Shown here: piece by piece, positions 19,001 through 27,489 of the stretch
How positions within the stretch are numbered: the stretch's first letter is position 1
Layout: each line of letters opens with the position of its first letter
Position numbers and translations under genes: made by a program
Notes under the pieces: generated by a model
Told to the model about the DNA's origin: nothing
Database searches by the model: none
What the model saw: only the letters and a program-made list of their open reading frames with translations
Source of the DNA: Termitidicoccus mucosus
Lineage (GTDB): Bacteria > Verrucomicrobiota > Verrucomicrobiia > Opitutales > Opitutaceae
Reading direction: 5' to 3'
Length of the DNA stretch: 64,000 nucleotides
NCBI RefSeq assembly: GCF_038725785.1
Contig: NZ_CP109796.1
Span: forward strand, 2,232,001-2,296,000

Positions 19001-22000
19001 AGGGCGGCGGCGTTGCCGAGGGCGTAGGTGCCGGAGCCGATGACGCCGAAGGAGAGGGCGACGATGTTCGAGGCCGTGGCGGTGGTGACGGCGCCGGTGA
19101 CGTTGAGGATGTCGGCGGCGCCGCCGGCGTGGATGGCGAACTGGACGCGGGTGGTGCCGGTGAGGGTGAGCGGGCCGCCGATGGCAAGCGTGCCGGAAGC
19201 GGAGGCGGCGTTGTCGGCGGCACCGACGAGGAGCGCGGCGTTGCTGACGGTGACGGCGCCGGTGAACGCGCCCGCGCCGCCGGCGGTCGCGCCGGGCGCG
19301 ACGGTGAGCGGGCCGCCGAGTTTCGCGCCGCCGGCGAGGAGGAGGGAGCCGGCGTTGACGGCGGCCGGGGCGGCGAAGGCGGAGTTATCGATGGTGCGCA
19401 GGATGAGTTTGCCCGCGCCGGTCTTGACGAGCGTGCCGGAGCCGGCGAGGACGGCGGCGGACTCGACGGTGAAGCCCTGCGTGTCGAGGGTGCCGCTGGC
19501 GGCGGCGAGGGCGAGTGTGCCGGCGAGGGTGCCGGTGGAGCCGAGGATGTCGCCGTCGGCGCGGAGGGTGGCGGGGCCGGTGAAACTGACGGTGCCGGAG
19601 GCGTCGCCGAGTTGCGCGGCGCGATTGAAGGCGAGTGTGCCGCCTTCGATGTCGAGGCCGCCCGCGAAGGAGCCGGCGGCGTTGTCAAATATGAGCGTGC
19701 CCGCGCCTTTTTTCACGAGCTTGCCGGTGGCGGCGACGGTGCCGGAGGAGCCGAGGGAAACGCCGCCCGCGACGCCGTCCACCGAGGCGGCGGCGGCGCT
19801 GGCAGTGATGGAGCCGCCGGTGAAGGTGAGCGCGCCGGTGGAGGCGACCTCAATGTCGCCGGCGGTCACACCCGCGGCGGCGATGGCGACGGTGCCGCTG
19901 GCGGCGGCGGTGAAGCGGACGGAGTCGCCGTTGACGAAGTGGGTTTCGCCGTAGGCGGAGGTGGCGGCGTCGCTCCAGTTGGACGCGAACGTGTCCCATG
20001 TGCCGCCGTTCGCGCCCGTCCACGACATGCGCAGGTTGCGGTAGGAGGCGGCGAGGGTGATGTCGGTCGAGGTGAAGGTGGCGGCGATGCTGTTGCGGCC
20101 GGTGAGCGCGCCGCCGTTGACGGTGTAGGCGAAGTTGGCGGCGCCGGCGGTGACGCTGCCGGCGGAGATGATGGTGTAGGTGGCGTTGTCGAGGTTGAGG
20201 AGGTTGATGGTGGTGGTGCCGCTGGCGGCGACGGTGCCGCTGAGGGCGAGCGACGCGCCGGAACCGGCGGCGGCGAGGTCGAACTCCAGGCCCGCGCCCT
20301 GCGAGAGAGTGAGGTTGCCGGCAATGGAACCGGTGGTCACGGAGAGCGTCTGGCCGGAGACGCGGGCGAGGTCGCCGGCGTAGGCGGCGGTGTTCGAGAG
20401 CGAGACGAGCGGGACGGAAGAGGCGGAGGGTGCGGTGAGACGCCCGGCAGTGAGGTGGAGGGCGGGAATGTTGACGAGAGTGCCGGAGAAGGTGAGATTG
20501 CCGCCTTCCATCACGATGGCGCCGGGGCCGACGATCGTGCCGCTGAAAGTAGCGGGATTGCCCGGGACGCCGAACCAAGTGGTGTGCGAGAGGGCGATGG
20601 TGTTGGGGATGGCGGAAGCGGCGTTCACGCCCATGACGCGGACGCCGGTGCCGGTGACGCTGAGCGTGCCGGTGCCGAGCGCGGCGGTGTTGTTGATGCG
20701 GAGCATGCCGGCTTCGACGCGGACGCCGCCGGAGAAGGTGTTGGCACCGGCGAGGCCGAGGATGCCGGAGCCGGTTTTGACGATGGCGCCGTCGCCGGAG
20801 ATGACGTTGGCGATGTGAACCCACTGGTCGTCGGCGCCGAGGCGGTCGGCAAAGACGGTGACGGTGTCGCCGACGGTGGCGCCGAGGGTGATGGCGCCGG
20901 CGCCGGTGATCTGGCCGGAGCCGATGATGGCGGAGTTGTGCGCGAGGGTGATGGTGCCGGTGTTGGAGAGGATTTGGGCGGTGCCGACGACGCCGTCGAG
21001 GCCGACCTGGAGGGTGCCGCCGGTCTGGATGGAGAGGGTTTTGTTGAGGTCGCCGCCGGCGGCGGAGGCGAGCGCGCCCTGGCCGCCGAAGACGGCGCCG
21101 GAGGCGACGGTGATGTCGCCGCCGAGTTTGGCGGAACCGGCGAGGAGGAGGCGTCCGGCCTGCACATTGATGGCGCCGCGCTGGGCGGAGGAGTCGCCGT
21201 CGGCGAGGACGAGGGTGCCGGCGTTGCCGGGGGTGTTGTTGATGTTGATGACGGTGTCGGCGAAGGTGCCGGTGCTGATGGAGTCGTGGGTGCCGGAGAC
21301 GCCGCCGATCTGGACGGTGGCGTCGGAGGCGATGTTAAAGTTGGCGGTGGCGGAGGTGGCGAGGTAGAGGAAGCCGCCGAAGGTGCCGCTGGTGGAGGCG
21401 AGGTTGCCGGAGTGGGTGGCGGTAATGGTGGAGTTGTAGTCGAGGAGGCCGCCCTCGGGGAGGGCGATGGCGCCGCCCTGGCCTCCGTTGGTGATGTTGT
21501 CGGTGAAGATGGCATCGTCGAGGGTGAGCCAGACGTTGGCACCCCGCGCGTAGAGGGCGCCGCCCTGGCCGCCGCTGGTGTTGCCGGAGAAGGTGACGCG
21601 GGTGAAGGTGGAGCGGTTGGTGCCGCTGGCGGCCTGGCCGGAAAGCCAGATGGCGCCGCCGTTGCTGGCGGAGGTATTGCCGGAGAAACGCGAGTCGGTA
21701 AAGGTGTAGTCGCGGGCGGTGGCGGCGGCGGGGTTGTTAATCACAATGGCGCCGCCGTAGCGGGCGGAATTGTTGTTGGAGAAGGTGGCGCTGGTGAAGG
21801 TGGCGACGGCGCCCGCGCCGAACAAAATGGCGCCGCCGTCGCGGTTGGTGAAGGTGGTGGAGTTGGAGGCGAAGAGGGCGCCGTTGATGGTGAGGGTGCC
21901 GGTGCCGGCGACGTTGATGGCGCCGCCGTTGGCGTTGGCGGTGGTGCCGGTGGAGTTGTTGTAGAAGGCGACGTCGGTGAGGACGAGGTGTCCGGCCTGC

Positions 22001-23010
22001 TGATCAATGGCACCGCCGGCGGCATCGGCGGAGTTGCCCCGGGAGAGGTCGGAGGCGTTGCCGAAGGTGGCGCTGGTGATGGTGGTGGTGCCGGTGGAGA
22101 AGGTTTGGAGGGCGCCGCCGGCGATGGAGGAGTTTTGCTCGAAGACGGCGCCGTTGATGGTGGCGCGACCAGCGGCGGTGATGTGGATGGCGCCGCCACC
22201 CTGATTGGCGGTGGCGGTGGTGGTTTTGTTGCCGAAGAAGGCGACGTCGGTCATGGCGACGGTGCCGGCGGCATAGACGACGAGGGCGCCGCCGCGGTTG
22301 TTGGCGGTGTTGCCGCGCGAGGGATCGCCCTGGACGCCGAAGGTGGCGGAGGCGAGGATCGAGTTGGCGGTGCTGTTGTAGAGGATGGCGCCGCCGAGGG
22401 TGGAGGCGGTGCTGGAGAGGAAGACGGCGTTGGCGATGTCGGAGCTGGCGCCGGTTTCGATGGCGACAGCGGCGCCGCTGGTGGCGGTGTTGTCGTAGAA
22501 AGAGGCGTTGCGGAGTTTGAGGAATCCGGTGTTGGAGGCGTAGAGGGCGCCGCCGTAGTTGTTGTTGGTGTTGCCGAGGGCGGGGCTGGCGGGGTCGCCG
22601 AAGATGACGTTTTGCAAGTCGAGGGTGCCGGAGGCGCTGATTCTGACGGCGGCGCCGCGGCCGGCGCCGGAGGTGGTGTTGGAGATGAAGACGGTGGTGC
22701 CGCCGCCGGTGGTGCGGAAGACGGCGCCGGCGGTGGCGAGGTGGATGGCGCTGCTGGTGCCGGTGGCGAGGTGGTCGAAGGTGTAGGTGACGCCGTCGGC
22801 GACGTCGAGGACCTGGGTGCCGGTGACGGTGAGGCGCGCGGGAGCGTTGCCGGTGGTGGTGATGGCGGTGGTCTGGGCGAGGGCGGAGACGGCGAGGGCG
22901 GCGAGGGCCAGAATGCCAAGGAAGAGGGGCCGGATGGCGCGGGCGGCCTGACCGTAAAGAGGGTTGCCACGGATGATTGTGGCGGGCGGGGGAATTTGCG
23001 GACGGTTCAT
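16012..23010 (-). CDS. Giant type V autotransporter (2332 aa) with beta-helix passenger
   Basis: The start at the ATG ending at 23010 places a signal sequence with hydrophobic core (FLGILALAALAVSALA) near residue 35. Residues about 90-560 carry many GGAI/GGAL repeats of the polymorphic outer-membrane-protein type. Residues about 600-1950 hold repeated units such as FSGGVRVEAGMLRINN, characteristic of autotransporter-associated beta-strand repeats. The last roughly 280 residues are a 12-stranded barrel-like domain ending in FAWRW, with a terminal aromatic residue as in true autotransporter barrels. It should be displayed on or released from the outer membrane. It sits 68 bp after the TonB receptor gene, implying a surface role in the same glycan locus, perhaps adhesion. 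Extreme DNA repetitiveness makes assembly errors possible. Confidence 0.9.
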   Translation of the reverse strand: MNRPQIPPPATIIRGNPLYGQAARAIRPLFLGILALAALAVSALAQTTAITTTGNAPARLTVTGTQVLDVADGVTYTFDHLATGTSSAIHLATAGAVFRTTGGGTTVFISNTTSGAGRGAAVRISASGTLDLQNVIFGDPASPALGNTNNNYGGALYASNTGFLKLRNASFYDNTATSGAAVAIETGASSDIANAVFLSSTASTLGGAILYNSTANSILASATFGVQGDPSRGNTANNRGGALVVYAAGTVAMTDVAFFGNKTTTATANQGGGAIHITAAGRATINGAVFEQNSSIAGGALQTFSTGTTTITSATFGNASDLSRGNSADAAGGAIDQQAGHLVLTDVAFYNNSTGTTANANGGAINVAGTGTLTINGALFASNSTTFTNRDGGAILFGAGAVATFTSATFSNNNSARYGGAIVINNPAAATARDYTFTDSRFSGNTSASNGGAIWLSGQAASGTNRSTFTRVTFSGNTSGGQGGALYARGANVWLTLDDAIFTDNITNGGQGGAIALPEGGLLDYNSTITATHSGNLASTSGTFGGFLYLATSATANFNIASDATVQIGGVSGTHDSISTGTFADTVININNTPGNAGTLVLADGDSSAQRGAINVQAGRLLLAGSAKLGGDITVASGAVFGGQGALASAAGGDLNKTLSIQTGGTLQVGLDGVVGTAQILSNTGTITLAHNSAIIGSGQITGAGAITLGATVGDTVTVFADRLGADDQWVHIANVISGDGAIVKTGSGILGLAGANTFSGGVRVEAGMLRINNTAALGTGTLSVTGTGVRVMGVNAASAIPNTIALSHTTWFGVPGNPATFSGTIVGPGAIVMEGGNLTFSGTLVNIPALHLTAGRLTAPSASSVPLVSLSNTAAYAGDLARVSGQTLSVTTGSIAGNLTLSQGAGLEFDLAAAGSGASLALSGTVAASGTTTINLLNLDNATYTIISAGSVTAGAANFAYTVNGGALTGRNSIAATFTSTDITLAASYRNLRMSWTGANGGTWDTFASNWSDAATSAYGETHFVNGDSVRFTAAASGTVAIAAAGVTAGDIEVASTGALTFTGGSITASAAAASVDGVAGGVSLGSSGTVAATGKLVKKGAGTLIFDNAAGSFAGGLDIEGGTLAFNRAAQLGDASGTVSFTGPATLRADGDILGSTGTLAGTLALAAASGTLDTQGFTVESAAVLAGSGTLVKTGAGKLILRTIDNSAFAAPAAVNAGSLLLAGGAKLGGPLTVAPGATAGGAGAFTGAVTVSNAALLVGAADNAASASGTLAIGGPLTLTGTTRVQFAIHAGGAADILNVTGAVTTATASNIVALSFGVIGSGTYALGNAAALAAVKNLEVNGVLVDDSLRIVSELAAASGTLLYIYGADDSRYMEWTGASGTARWNIGLANWQGYNGDTGGKTKFQDGDTVRFTGAASASIALDSAVTVSDLLVDNTGTLAFTGAALTADTAVNGALITGAAGKLVKNGAGALIFDNSANTFSGGVALNAGLVSISSAAQLNTAGAGLALASGTLRALGALAFSDTFTLWSADGPSASVPAIDTGPHAVTLSGGIAGTGTLAKLGAGALTLSAATAGENLLAATAVTRVVDGAVLLRDFSPAAAAATAHTFILDGGFLDLSVTPGFNGATGTNALDWTNLRVTGTGGAVIGSNDKLTLRDGDTLASIGGTTTAQQGLFVVVDAGAGGTATLTGSNNYAGRTLLQSGTLRINDNTRLGLLSLNREVRFTGSGAALEITGDGFVSNRPLALDENGVLSVAPGATTTWTGSITGAGKTLAKAGAGTLVLTNTGNSASLSYHVAEGVLETTPAALAARAVTADAGGTLALNLATSATHTPNLTGAGAFEKRGAGVLTLAAALGNTGAVRVAAGTLKAGANNQFSATSPLLVAPGATLDLRGTRQTAVSLSLDGALLVSATVNSNLGVILSSDYLKLTDSLAGTGTLAVSLSETSEDGSSPVNGPAPSSVVLIESGGNTADLAVSVTGADADAIFGWDVTRDGDNWLLGQKRFVPVVPAVAGINAALQIAAQSSFGLVQDRLASLRLLNNGRPRPGNDWFVAAAYRHDTVTAPLYRDAEATTRVLAAGVNLTPSAASARRKKSTLAYGIYTDFTETQLRLPDAETHTKTNALAASFAWQPNAAFHVETILRGAKTSHAVQVEGVDEFRIGATGAGAAVSLGYTLQTRSGWFVDLRERLSAHITSVEKQVTDSAHRVYDIADLTSIRAGAGVQFSRRILLRGKWAFRPSLRLDYDHEIKGGGATAILRYYDDERTRLRDRHEVTDDLSGGALTAGAGAAINFNPRLEAAANLSATLTGPLQDYALNLAFAWRW

Positions 23011-23078
23011 GGCGGTTTTGGGATTTGCAGTTGCTGGATTTGGGATTTTTCGCGGGCGACGGGCCGGGACCGGCCTGA

Positions 23079-26000
23079 TTACCATTCGCCTTTCACGGAG
23101 AGGCTGATGACGGAGCCGGTGCGCATGTAGCGGCTCATGACGAGAGGGCCGGGGGCGATGTTCTTGAGCTCCACGTAGGGGTCGTCGAAGAGGTTGCGGA
23201 TGCTGAAGGAGACGGTGTAGTGGCGGCTGAGGCGCCAGTCGCCGCTGATGTCGGTGCGAGAGCGGTGGCGGTTGAGGCTCAGGCCGGTGGTGGAGAAGGG
23301 GTAGGTGTCGTTCCAGTTCCAGTTGATATTGAAGCTGACGCCGCGGTGGGCGTAGGTGAGGCCGGCGTTGACGGTGTGGGGGACGAGGCCGGAGACGTGT
23401 TTTTCGTCGGCGGCGGGCTGGAGGATTTCGGCGTAGGTGCGGGTGTAGCTGGCGCGGAAGGTGACGGGGCGGAAGGCGGGGGCGATGAAGCCGAGGTCGC
23501 GGCGGAAGGCGAGTTCCATGCTGCGGATGGTGACACCGGCGGCGCTGTTGAAACGGCTGCTGACCATGTAGCCGGGGTATTCGGCGGCGAGGGCGGGGTC
23601 GTAGTCGGCGACGGGGGTCAGGTTGCTCTGGATTTTGTTTTGGACGTTGTTCTGGTAGAGGGCGAGGGAGACGGCGCCGGCGCCCTTGGGATACCAGGCG
23701 AGGCGGGCGGCGAAGTTGCGGGCTCTCTCGGGCTTAAGGTGCTTGTTGGCGATGCGGATGATGCTGTCGTCGTTGTCCACGATGGTGACGCCGATGAGGT
23801 CGCCGTAGTCAGGGCGACGGATCGTGGTGCTAAAGCCGAGCTGGAGGTTCAGGTTGGCGAGGATGTTGTATTTGAGGGAGGCGCTGGGGAAGAGGTGGTC
23901 ATAGTCGCTTTCCTTGCGTATCCAAGGGCGGGAGAGGAATTGGTAGTCGATGCCGGGGATGGTGACGGCGCGGCCGTCGGCGTTGACGATGGCGCCGGCG
24001 GCCGCGCCGCCCTGCCGGTATTGGAGCTGCTCCCCGGCGGGAAGGCTGTTGACGTAGTCGATGACTTGCTGGGAGGTGTAGGAGTCGGCCTCGCGGATTT
24101 GGTTGGTGGTGTTTTCGTAGCGGAGGCCGGCGCGGGCGGAGATGCGTTTGTTAAAAAAAGTGGTGGTGGCCATGAGGTAGCCGGCGTCGACGCGTTCGAT
24201 GAAGTTGCGGTGGTAGGTGACGCGGGCCGCGTAGTATTGGTCTGCGGTGGTGACTTTGGAGAAGAGTTTGTCGGCGGGGTCGAGGCCGGCGTCGTCGCGG
24301 TAGGCGTCGGCGATGGCGGAGGTGTCGGGCGTCCAGACGGTGCCGCCGCCGGTGGTGGCGAGGGAGACGCCGGAGCGGCCGAAGTCGTAGTCGTAGGGGC
24401 TTTTGAAGTCGGCGTGGGAGGCGTTGGCGGTGTAGGCCCATTGATTGAGGTTAACGTTTTCGTCGAAGGTGCGTTTTTCCTCGCGGCTTTTGACGCCGGT
24501 TTTCCAGTGGACGGGCCAGAGCCAGCGGGTCATGAGGGAGGCGTTGGCCTGGGCGTTGAGGACCTTGGCGGTGGTTTTGCGTCCGTCCTCCATGTAGATG
24601 GCGCGGTCGCCGGTGTAGGAGGCGCCGTCGGCGAGGTCGGGGCCGCCGAGTTGGGTGATGGTGTAGTCGGGGGAGGCGAGGCCGGGGGAGCGGGTGACGC
24701 GGTAGGCGACGCCGGAGGCCCTGCCGCGAACGAGGTAGGCGGCGCCTTTTTTGCCGTAGGAATCGCCCTCGGATTTGCTGTCGGCGTAGCCGACGCGGGC
24801 GTCAATGGCGAGGTTGCGGGTTTTGTATTCGAGGCGGGCCTCGGGGGAGACGTAGCGTCCGGACTGGACGACGTTGCGGGATTCGGAGGTGACGTAGCTG
24901 GTGGAGACGCCGGTGACCTCGAAGGCTTGCATGGGGTTGTCGCCGGCGACGATGGCGAGGGAGTTGGCGGGGCGGGCGGCGTAGTTGGCGCCGATGGGGG
25001 TGTCGAGGATGAGGTTGCGCTGGCGGTGCCAGAGGTCGGAGACGCTGTAGTTGAGGGAGGCGCCGAGGGCGAGGCGGGGTGTGACGCGCCAGTCGGCGCG
25101 GATGGTGGAGGCGAAGCGGTGGTTCACGCGGGGGGTCTGCCGGAAGGTGATGCCGGCGGGGACTTGGAGGCGGGGGTCGTTGGCGTCGGGGGCGAAGTTG
25201 ATGTCGATGACGGTGTCGTTGGTGACGGAGTAGATGTTGCTTTCGCTGAGGTCCACGAGGAGGCCGAACTTGCCGCGCTTGGCGACGGAGAAGCTGGCGA
25301 GGAAGCCGGGGCGGATTTTGAGCGTGCGGCGGTCGTCGTCGGGACCGAGGGTTTTGTCGAAATCGAGGGCGGAGGAGTGGGCGTTGAGGACGATGCGGGT
25401 GGCGAAGTGGACGCCGCGGCGGTCGAAGGCGGACTTGCTGCGGAGGTTGATGGTGCCGGCGGGGGCGTTGGCGTCCACGTCGGCGCTGATGGTGCGGGAG
25501 ATTTCGATGGACTCCATGCTGTTGAGCGAAATGAGCTCGAAGGTGGTGGAGCGCGTGGAGTTGGCCATGTTGGCGACGGTGGTGGAGACGCCGTCCACGG
25601 TGACGTTGGTGTATTCGGAGGGGAGGCCGCCGATGCTGACGCTGGTGGCTTCGCCGGCGGTGGAGTTGACGATGATGCCGGGCATGTTGCGGAGAAACTC
25701 GCCGATGTTACCCTCGGGGTCGCTGCCGAAGAGGTCGGACGAGACGGAGGTGCCGACATCCATCGAGGCGCGCTCGCGCATGACGACCTTGGCCTGGCCG
25801 GTGGCCTCGGAGGTGACGGTGAACGCTTCCAACTGGACAACCTTGCCGTCGGCGTCGGCTCCGCCGGGGGCGGCGGCGGGCAGCTCGAAGTCCAGCGTGG
25901 CGGTGGCGCCGGCGCGGATGGCGACGGTGCGCGTGACATCGGGCAGGCCGGCGTAGCTGAGCACGAGCGCGGCCTCGCCGGCGGGCAGGCCGGAGATCTG

Positions 26001-26249
26001 GTAGAAGCCGCCGGCCTCGGTGAAAACGGTCTCACCGGTGGCGGTGGCGCGGATGAGCGCGTCGCGCACATACTCGTCGGTCGCGGGATTGAAGACGCGC
26101 CCGGTGACGGCGCCGGTGACGGCGTTCGCGGCGGGCTGCGCCCGCGCCGGCGGAAACGGCGCGGCGACGAGGACGAGGAGCAGGGCGAGCACGGGGCGGA
26201 ATGCCGGCGGAAGCTGGCGCGGGGCGGAGTGGCGGACGAAGGGGCTCAT
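23079..26249 (-). CDS. TonB-dependent outer membrane receptor
   Basis: The 1056-aa product has a signal peptide (ALLLVLVAAPFPPARA). A carboxypeptidase-regulatory-like beta-sandwich follows at residues about 42-125 (GRVFNPATDEYVRDALI). A plug domain follows, with NIGEFLRNMPGIIVN and VTVDGV, and then a 22-stranded-type barrel ending in SLSVKGEW. The order matches receptors of Verrucomicrobiota and Bacteroidota that import oligosaccharides or siderophores across the outer membrane using TonB energy. It is the first gene of the minus-strand block, is divergent from a LacI-type regulator, and has a LacI-type operator half-site 14 bp upstream of its start. Import of the product released by the GH43 proteins is the natural inference. 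Confidence 0.93.
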   Translation of the reverse strand: MSPFVRHSAPRQLPPAFRPVLALLLVLVAAPFPPARAQPAANAVTGAVTGRVFNPATDEYVRDALIRATATGETVFTEAGGFYQISGLPAGEAALVLSYAGLPDVTRTVAIRAGATATLDFELPAAAPGGADADGKVVQLEAFTVTSEATGQAKVVMRERASMDVGTSVSSDLFGSDPEGNIGEFLRNMPGIIVNSTAGEATSVSIGGLPSEYTNVTVDGVSTTVANMANSTRSTTFELISLNSMESIEISRTISADVDANAPAGTINLRSKSAFDRRGVHFATRIVLNAHSSALDFDKTLGPDDDRRTLKIRPGFLASFSVAKRGKFGLLVDLSESNIYSVTNDTVIDINFAPDANDPRLQVPAGITFRQTPRVNHRFASTIRADWRVTPRLALGASLNYSVSDLWHRQRNLILDTPIGANYAARPANSLAIVAGDNPMQAFEVTGVSTSYVTSESRNVVQSGRYVSPEARLEYKTRNLAIDARVGYADSKSEGDSYGKKGAAYLVRGRASGVAYRVTRSPGLASPDYTITQLGGPDLADGASYTGDRAIYMEDGRKTTAKVLNAQANASLMTRWLWPVHWKTGVKSREEKRTFDENVNLNQWAYTANASHADFKSPYDYDFGRSGVSLATTGGGTVWTPDTSAIADAYRDDAGLDPADKLFSKVTTADQYYAARVTYHRNFIERVDAGYLMATTTFFNKRISARAGLRYENTTNQIREADSYTSQQVIDYVNSLPAGEQLQYRQGGAAAGAIVNADGRAVTIPGIDYQFLSRPWIRKESDYDHLFPSASLKYNILANLNLQLGFSTTIRRPDYGDLIGVTIVDNDDSIIRIANKHLKPERARNFAARLAWYPKGAGAVSLALYQNNVQNKIQSNLTPVADYDPALAAEYPGYMVSSRFNSAAGVTIRSMELAFRRDLGFIAPAFRPVTFRASYTRTYAEILQPAADEKHVSGLVPHTVNAGLTYAHRGVSFNINWNWNDTYPFSTTGLSLNRHRSRTDISGDWRLSRHYTVSFSIRNLFDDPYVELKNIAPGPLVMSRYMRTGSVISLSVKGEW

Positions 26250-26262
26250 GCAGCCATGGTAG

Positions 26263-26276
26263 CAGAAACGTTTTCA
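26263..26276. promoter_or_regulatory. Candidate LacI-family operator upstream of TonB receptor gene
   Basis: The 14-mer CAGAAACGTTTTCA has the central CG and a perfect right half of the consensus TGNAANCGNTTNCA typical of LacI/GalR regulators. The left half is degenerate. It lies 14 bp before the receptor start codon, in the divergent intergenic region shared with the LacI-type gene, so it could repress the glycan operon. Confidence 0.5.
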
Positions 26277-26290
26277 ACCTCGTAATTGAA

Positions 26291-26347
26291 ACTCAAAAAA
26301 AATTTTTGAGTTTTTGGAAAATTTTCAGAAAACAAATGTTTGTTTTC
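26291..26347. promoter_or_regulatory. Two AT-rich palindromes in the lacI-type gene's leader
   Basis: Position 26291-26311 has arms ACTCAAAAA and TTTTTGAGT. Position 26328-26347 has arms GAAAACAAA and TTTGTTTTC around TG, and ends 2 bp before the preferred start at 26350. The second is a plausible autoregulatory operator. The surrounding DNA is much richer in A and T than its neighbours and probably contains both divergent promoters. Confidence 0.45.
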
Positions 26348-26349
26348 AC

Positions 26350-27357
26350 ATGAAGAAGAAACCGGACATGATAAAAATCCAGGAGCTTGCGCGGTGCGCC
26401 GGGGTTTCGATTGCGACCGTCTCGCGTGTTTTCAACCACCACCCGAACATCCGGCCCGAGTTGCGGCAGCGCGTGTTCGAGGCGGCGCGCGAGCACGGCT
26501 ACCAGCCGCGGCTTTCGCTCAAGCAGAAGAACGTGGTCATCATCACGCCCTACAACGCCGTGTGGCCCGTGCAGGGCTGCGTGGACATGATTTTGATGGC
26601 GCTCACGCAGGAGCTGCCGCGGCGCGGCTTCCGGCTGGAGATCCTGCCCGTCAACAACCGCGAGCGGCTGGGGGAAATCCAGTTTTGCGCCGCCGTCGCC
26701 ATCGGGGCGGAACCGGCGGACTTTGCCGACTGGCCGGGGCGCTTCCCCGTCCCGCTGGTCATCCTGGACCGCGACGGCAAGCCCAAGCCGTCGCACGTGT
26801 TTCACGTCCGCTCGGACGAGGCCCAGGGCATGAGGCTCGCCATCGCGCATCTCCACGAGAGCGGCTGCCGCAAGATCGGCTGCATCATCCACGGGGACCC
26901 GGGCGCGGGCAACGCCGCCCTGCGGCACGCGGCCATCCTTCGCGCGCTGGAGACGCGGAAACTCCCCTGCGACGACTCACTGGTCCTGTTCTCCGGCGCC
27001 GGCGACGAGCGATACGTGGAGTTGATTGGAAAACTCTTGAAGCGCGGCGTGGACGCCCTGTTTTGCCCCGGCGGAAACGCCGGCATCATCGCGCTCCACG
27101 CCTTCTCGCTCTACGGGCGGCGCGTGCCGGAGGACGTCTCGCTCATCGCCTCGGAGCAGACCTCTTTTTCCCAATACACCGTGCCCCCGCTGACGACCAT
27201 TTCCCCCGACTATCCGACGATGGCCGCGGCCACCGCCGACGCCATCGAGGCTCACCTGTCCGGGGACACCCCGCCGGCGCGGACGGTGCTGCCGTATGGC
27301 TTGCTCAAGCGCGAAAGCGTCGTCCTGCCACAAACACCGGCGAGAAGAAGGACGTGA
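26350..27357 (+). CDS. LacI/GalR-family transcriptional regulator
   Basis: The product is 335 aa from ATG 26350; ATG 26368 is an alternative that still keeps the helix-turn-helix, and a TTG at 26314 looks too early. The N-terminus has the canonical LacI DNA-binding motif IQELARCAGVSIATVSRVFN followed by the hinge region. The rest is a periplasmic-binding-protein-like sensor domain (VIITPYNAVW, then GCIIHGDPGAG, and VSLIASEQ). It should bind a sugar and release operator DNA. It is divergent from the TonB receptor gene, with palindromes in between, so it is the likely controller of the whole minus-strand carbohydrate block and of itself. Confidence 0.9.
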   Translation: MKKKPDMIKIQELARCAGVSIATVSRVFNHHPNIRPELRQRVFEAAREHGYQPRLSLKQKNVVIITPYNAVWPVQGCVDMILMALTQELPRRGFRLEILPVNNRERLGEIQFCAAVAIGAEPADFADWPGRFPVPLVILDRDGKPKPSHVFHVRSDEAQGMRLAIAHLHESGCRKIGCIIHGDPGAGNAALRHAAILRALETRKLPCDDSLVLFSGAGDERYVELIGKLLKRGVDALFCPGGNAGIIALHAFSLYGRRVPEDVSLIASEQTSFSQYTVPPLTTISPDYPTMAAATADAIEAHLSGDTPPARTVLPYGLLKRESVVLPQTPARRRT

Positions 27358-27489
27358 AAAGGAAGCAGGACCAGCCCGCCGCGGCAGGATATGAGAGCGG
27401 GAGGAGTTCCTCTTTGCGAAGGTGAAAAACCGCCGGGTGAGGGCCAGCCGGCGAGTTTCCAAGACAGGACACTCACCTGTCGCGCTTTT

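Noticed and set aside
20600-22900. Regular repeats in the autotransporter as a CRISPR array
   Set aside because: Repeat units are coding, imperfect, of varying length and lack unique spacers or cas genes.
19129-23130. A 1333-aa open frame on the plus strand, Gly/Glu/Ala-rich
   Set aside because: It is the antisense shadow of the autotransporter gene. In GC-rich repetitive DNA the opposite strand stays open, and it has no start signal or recognisable domain.
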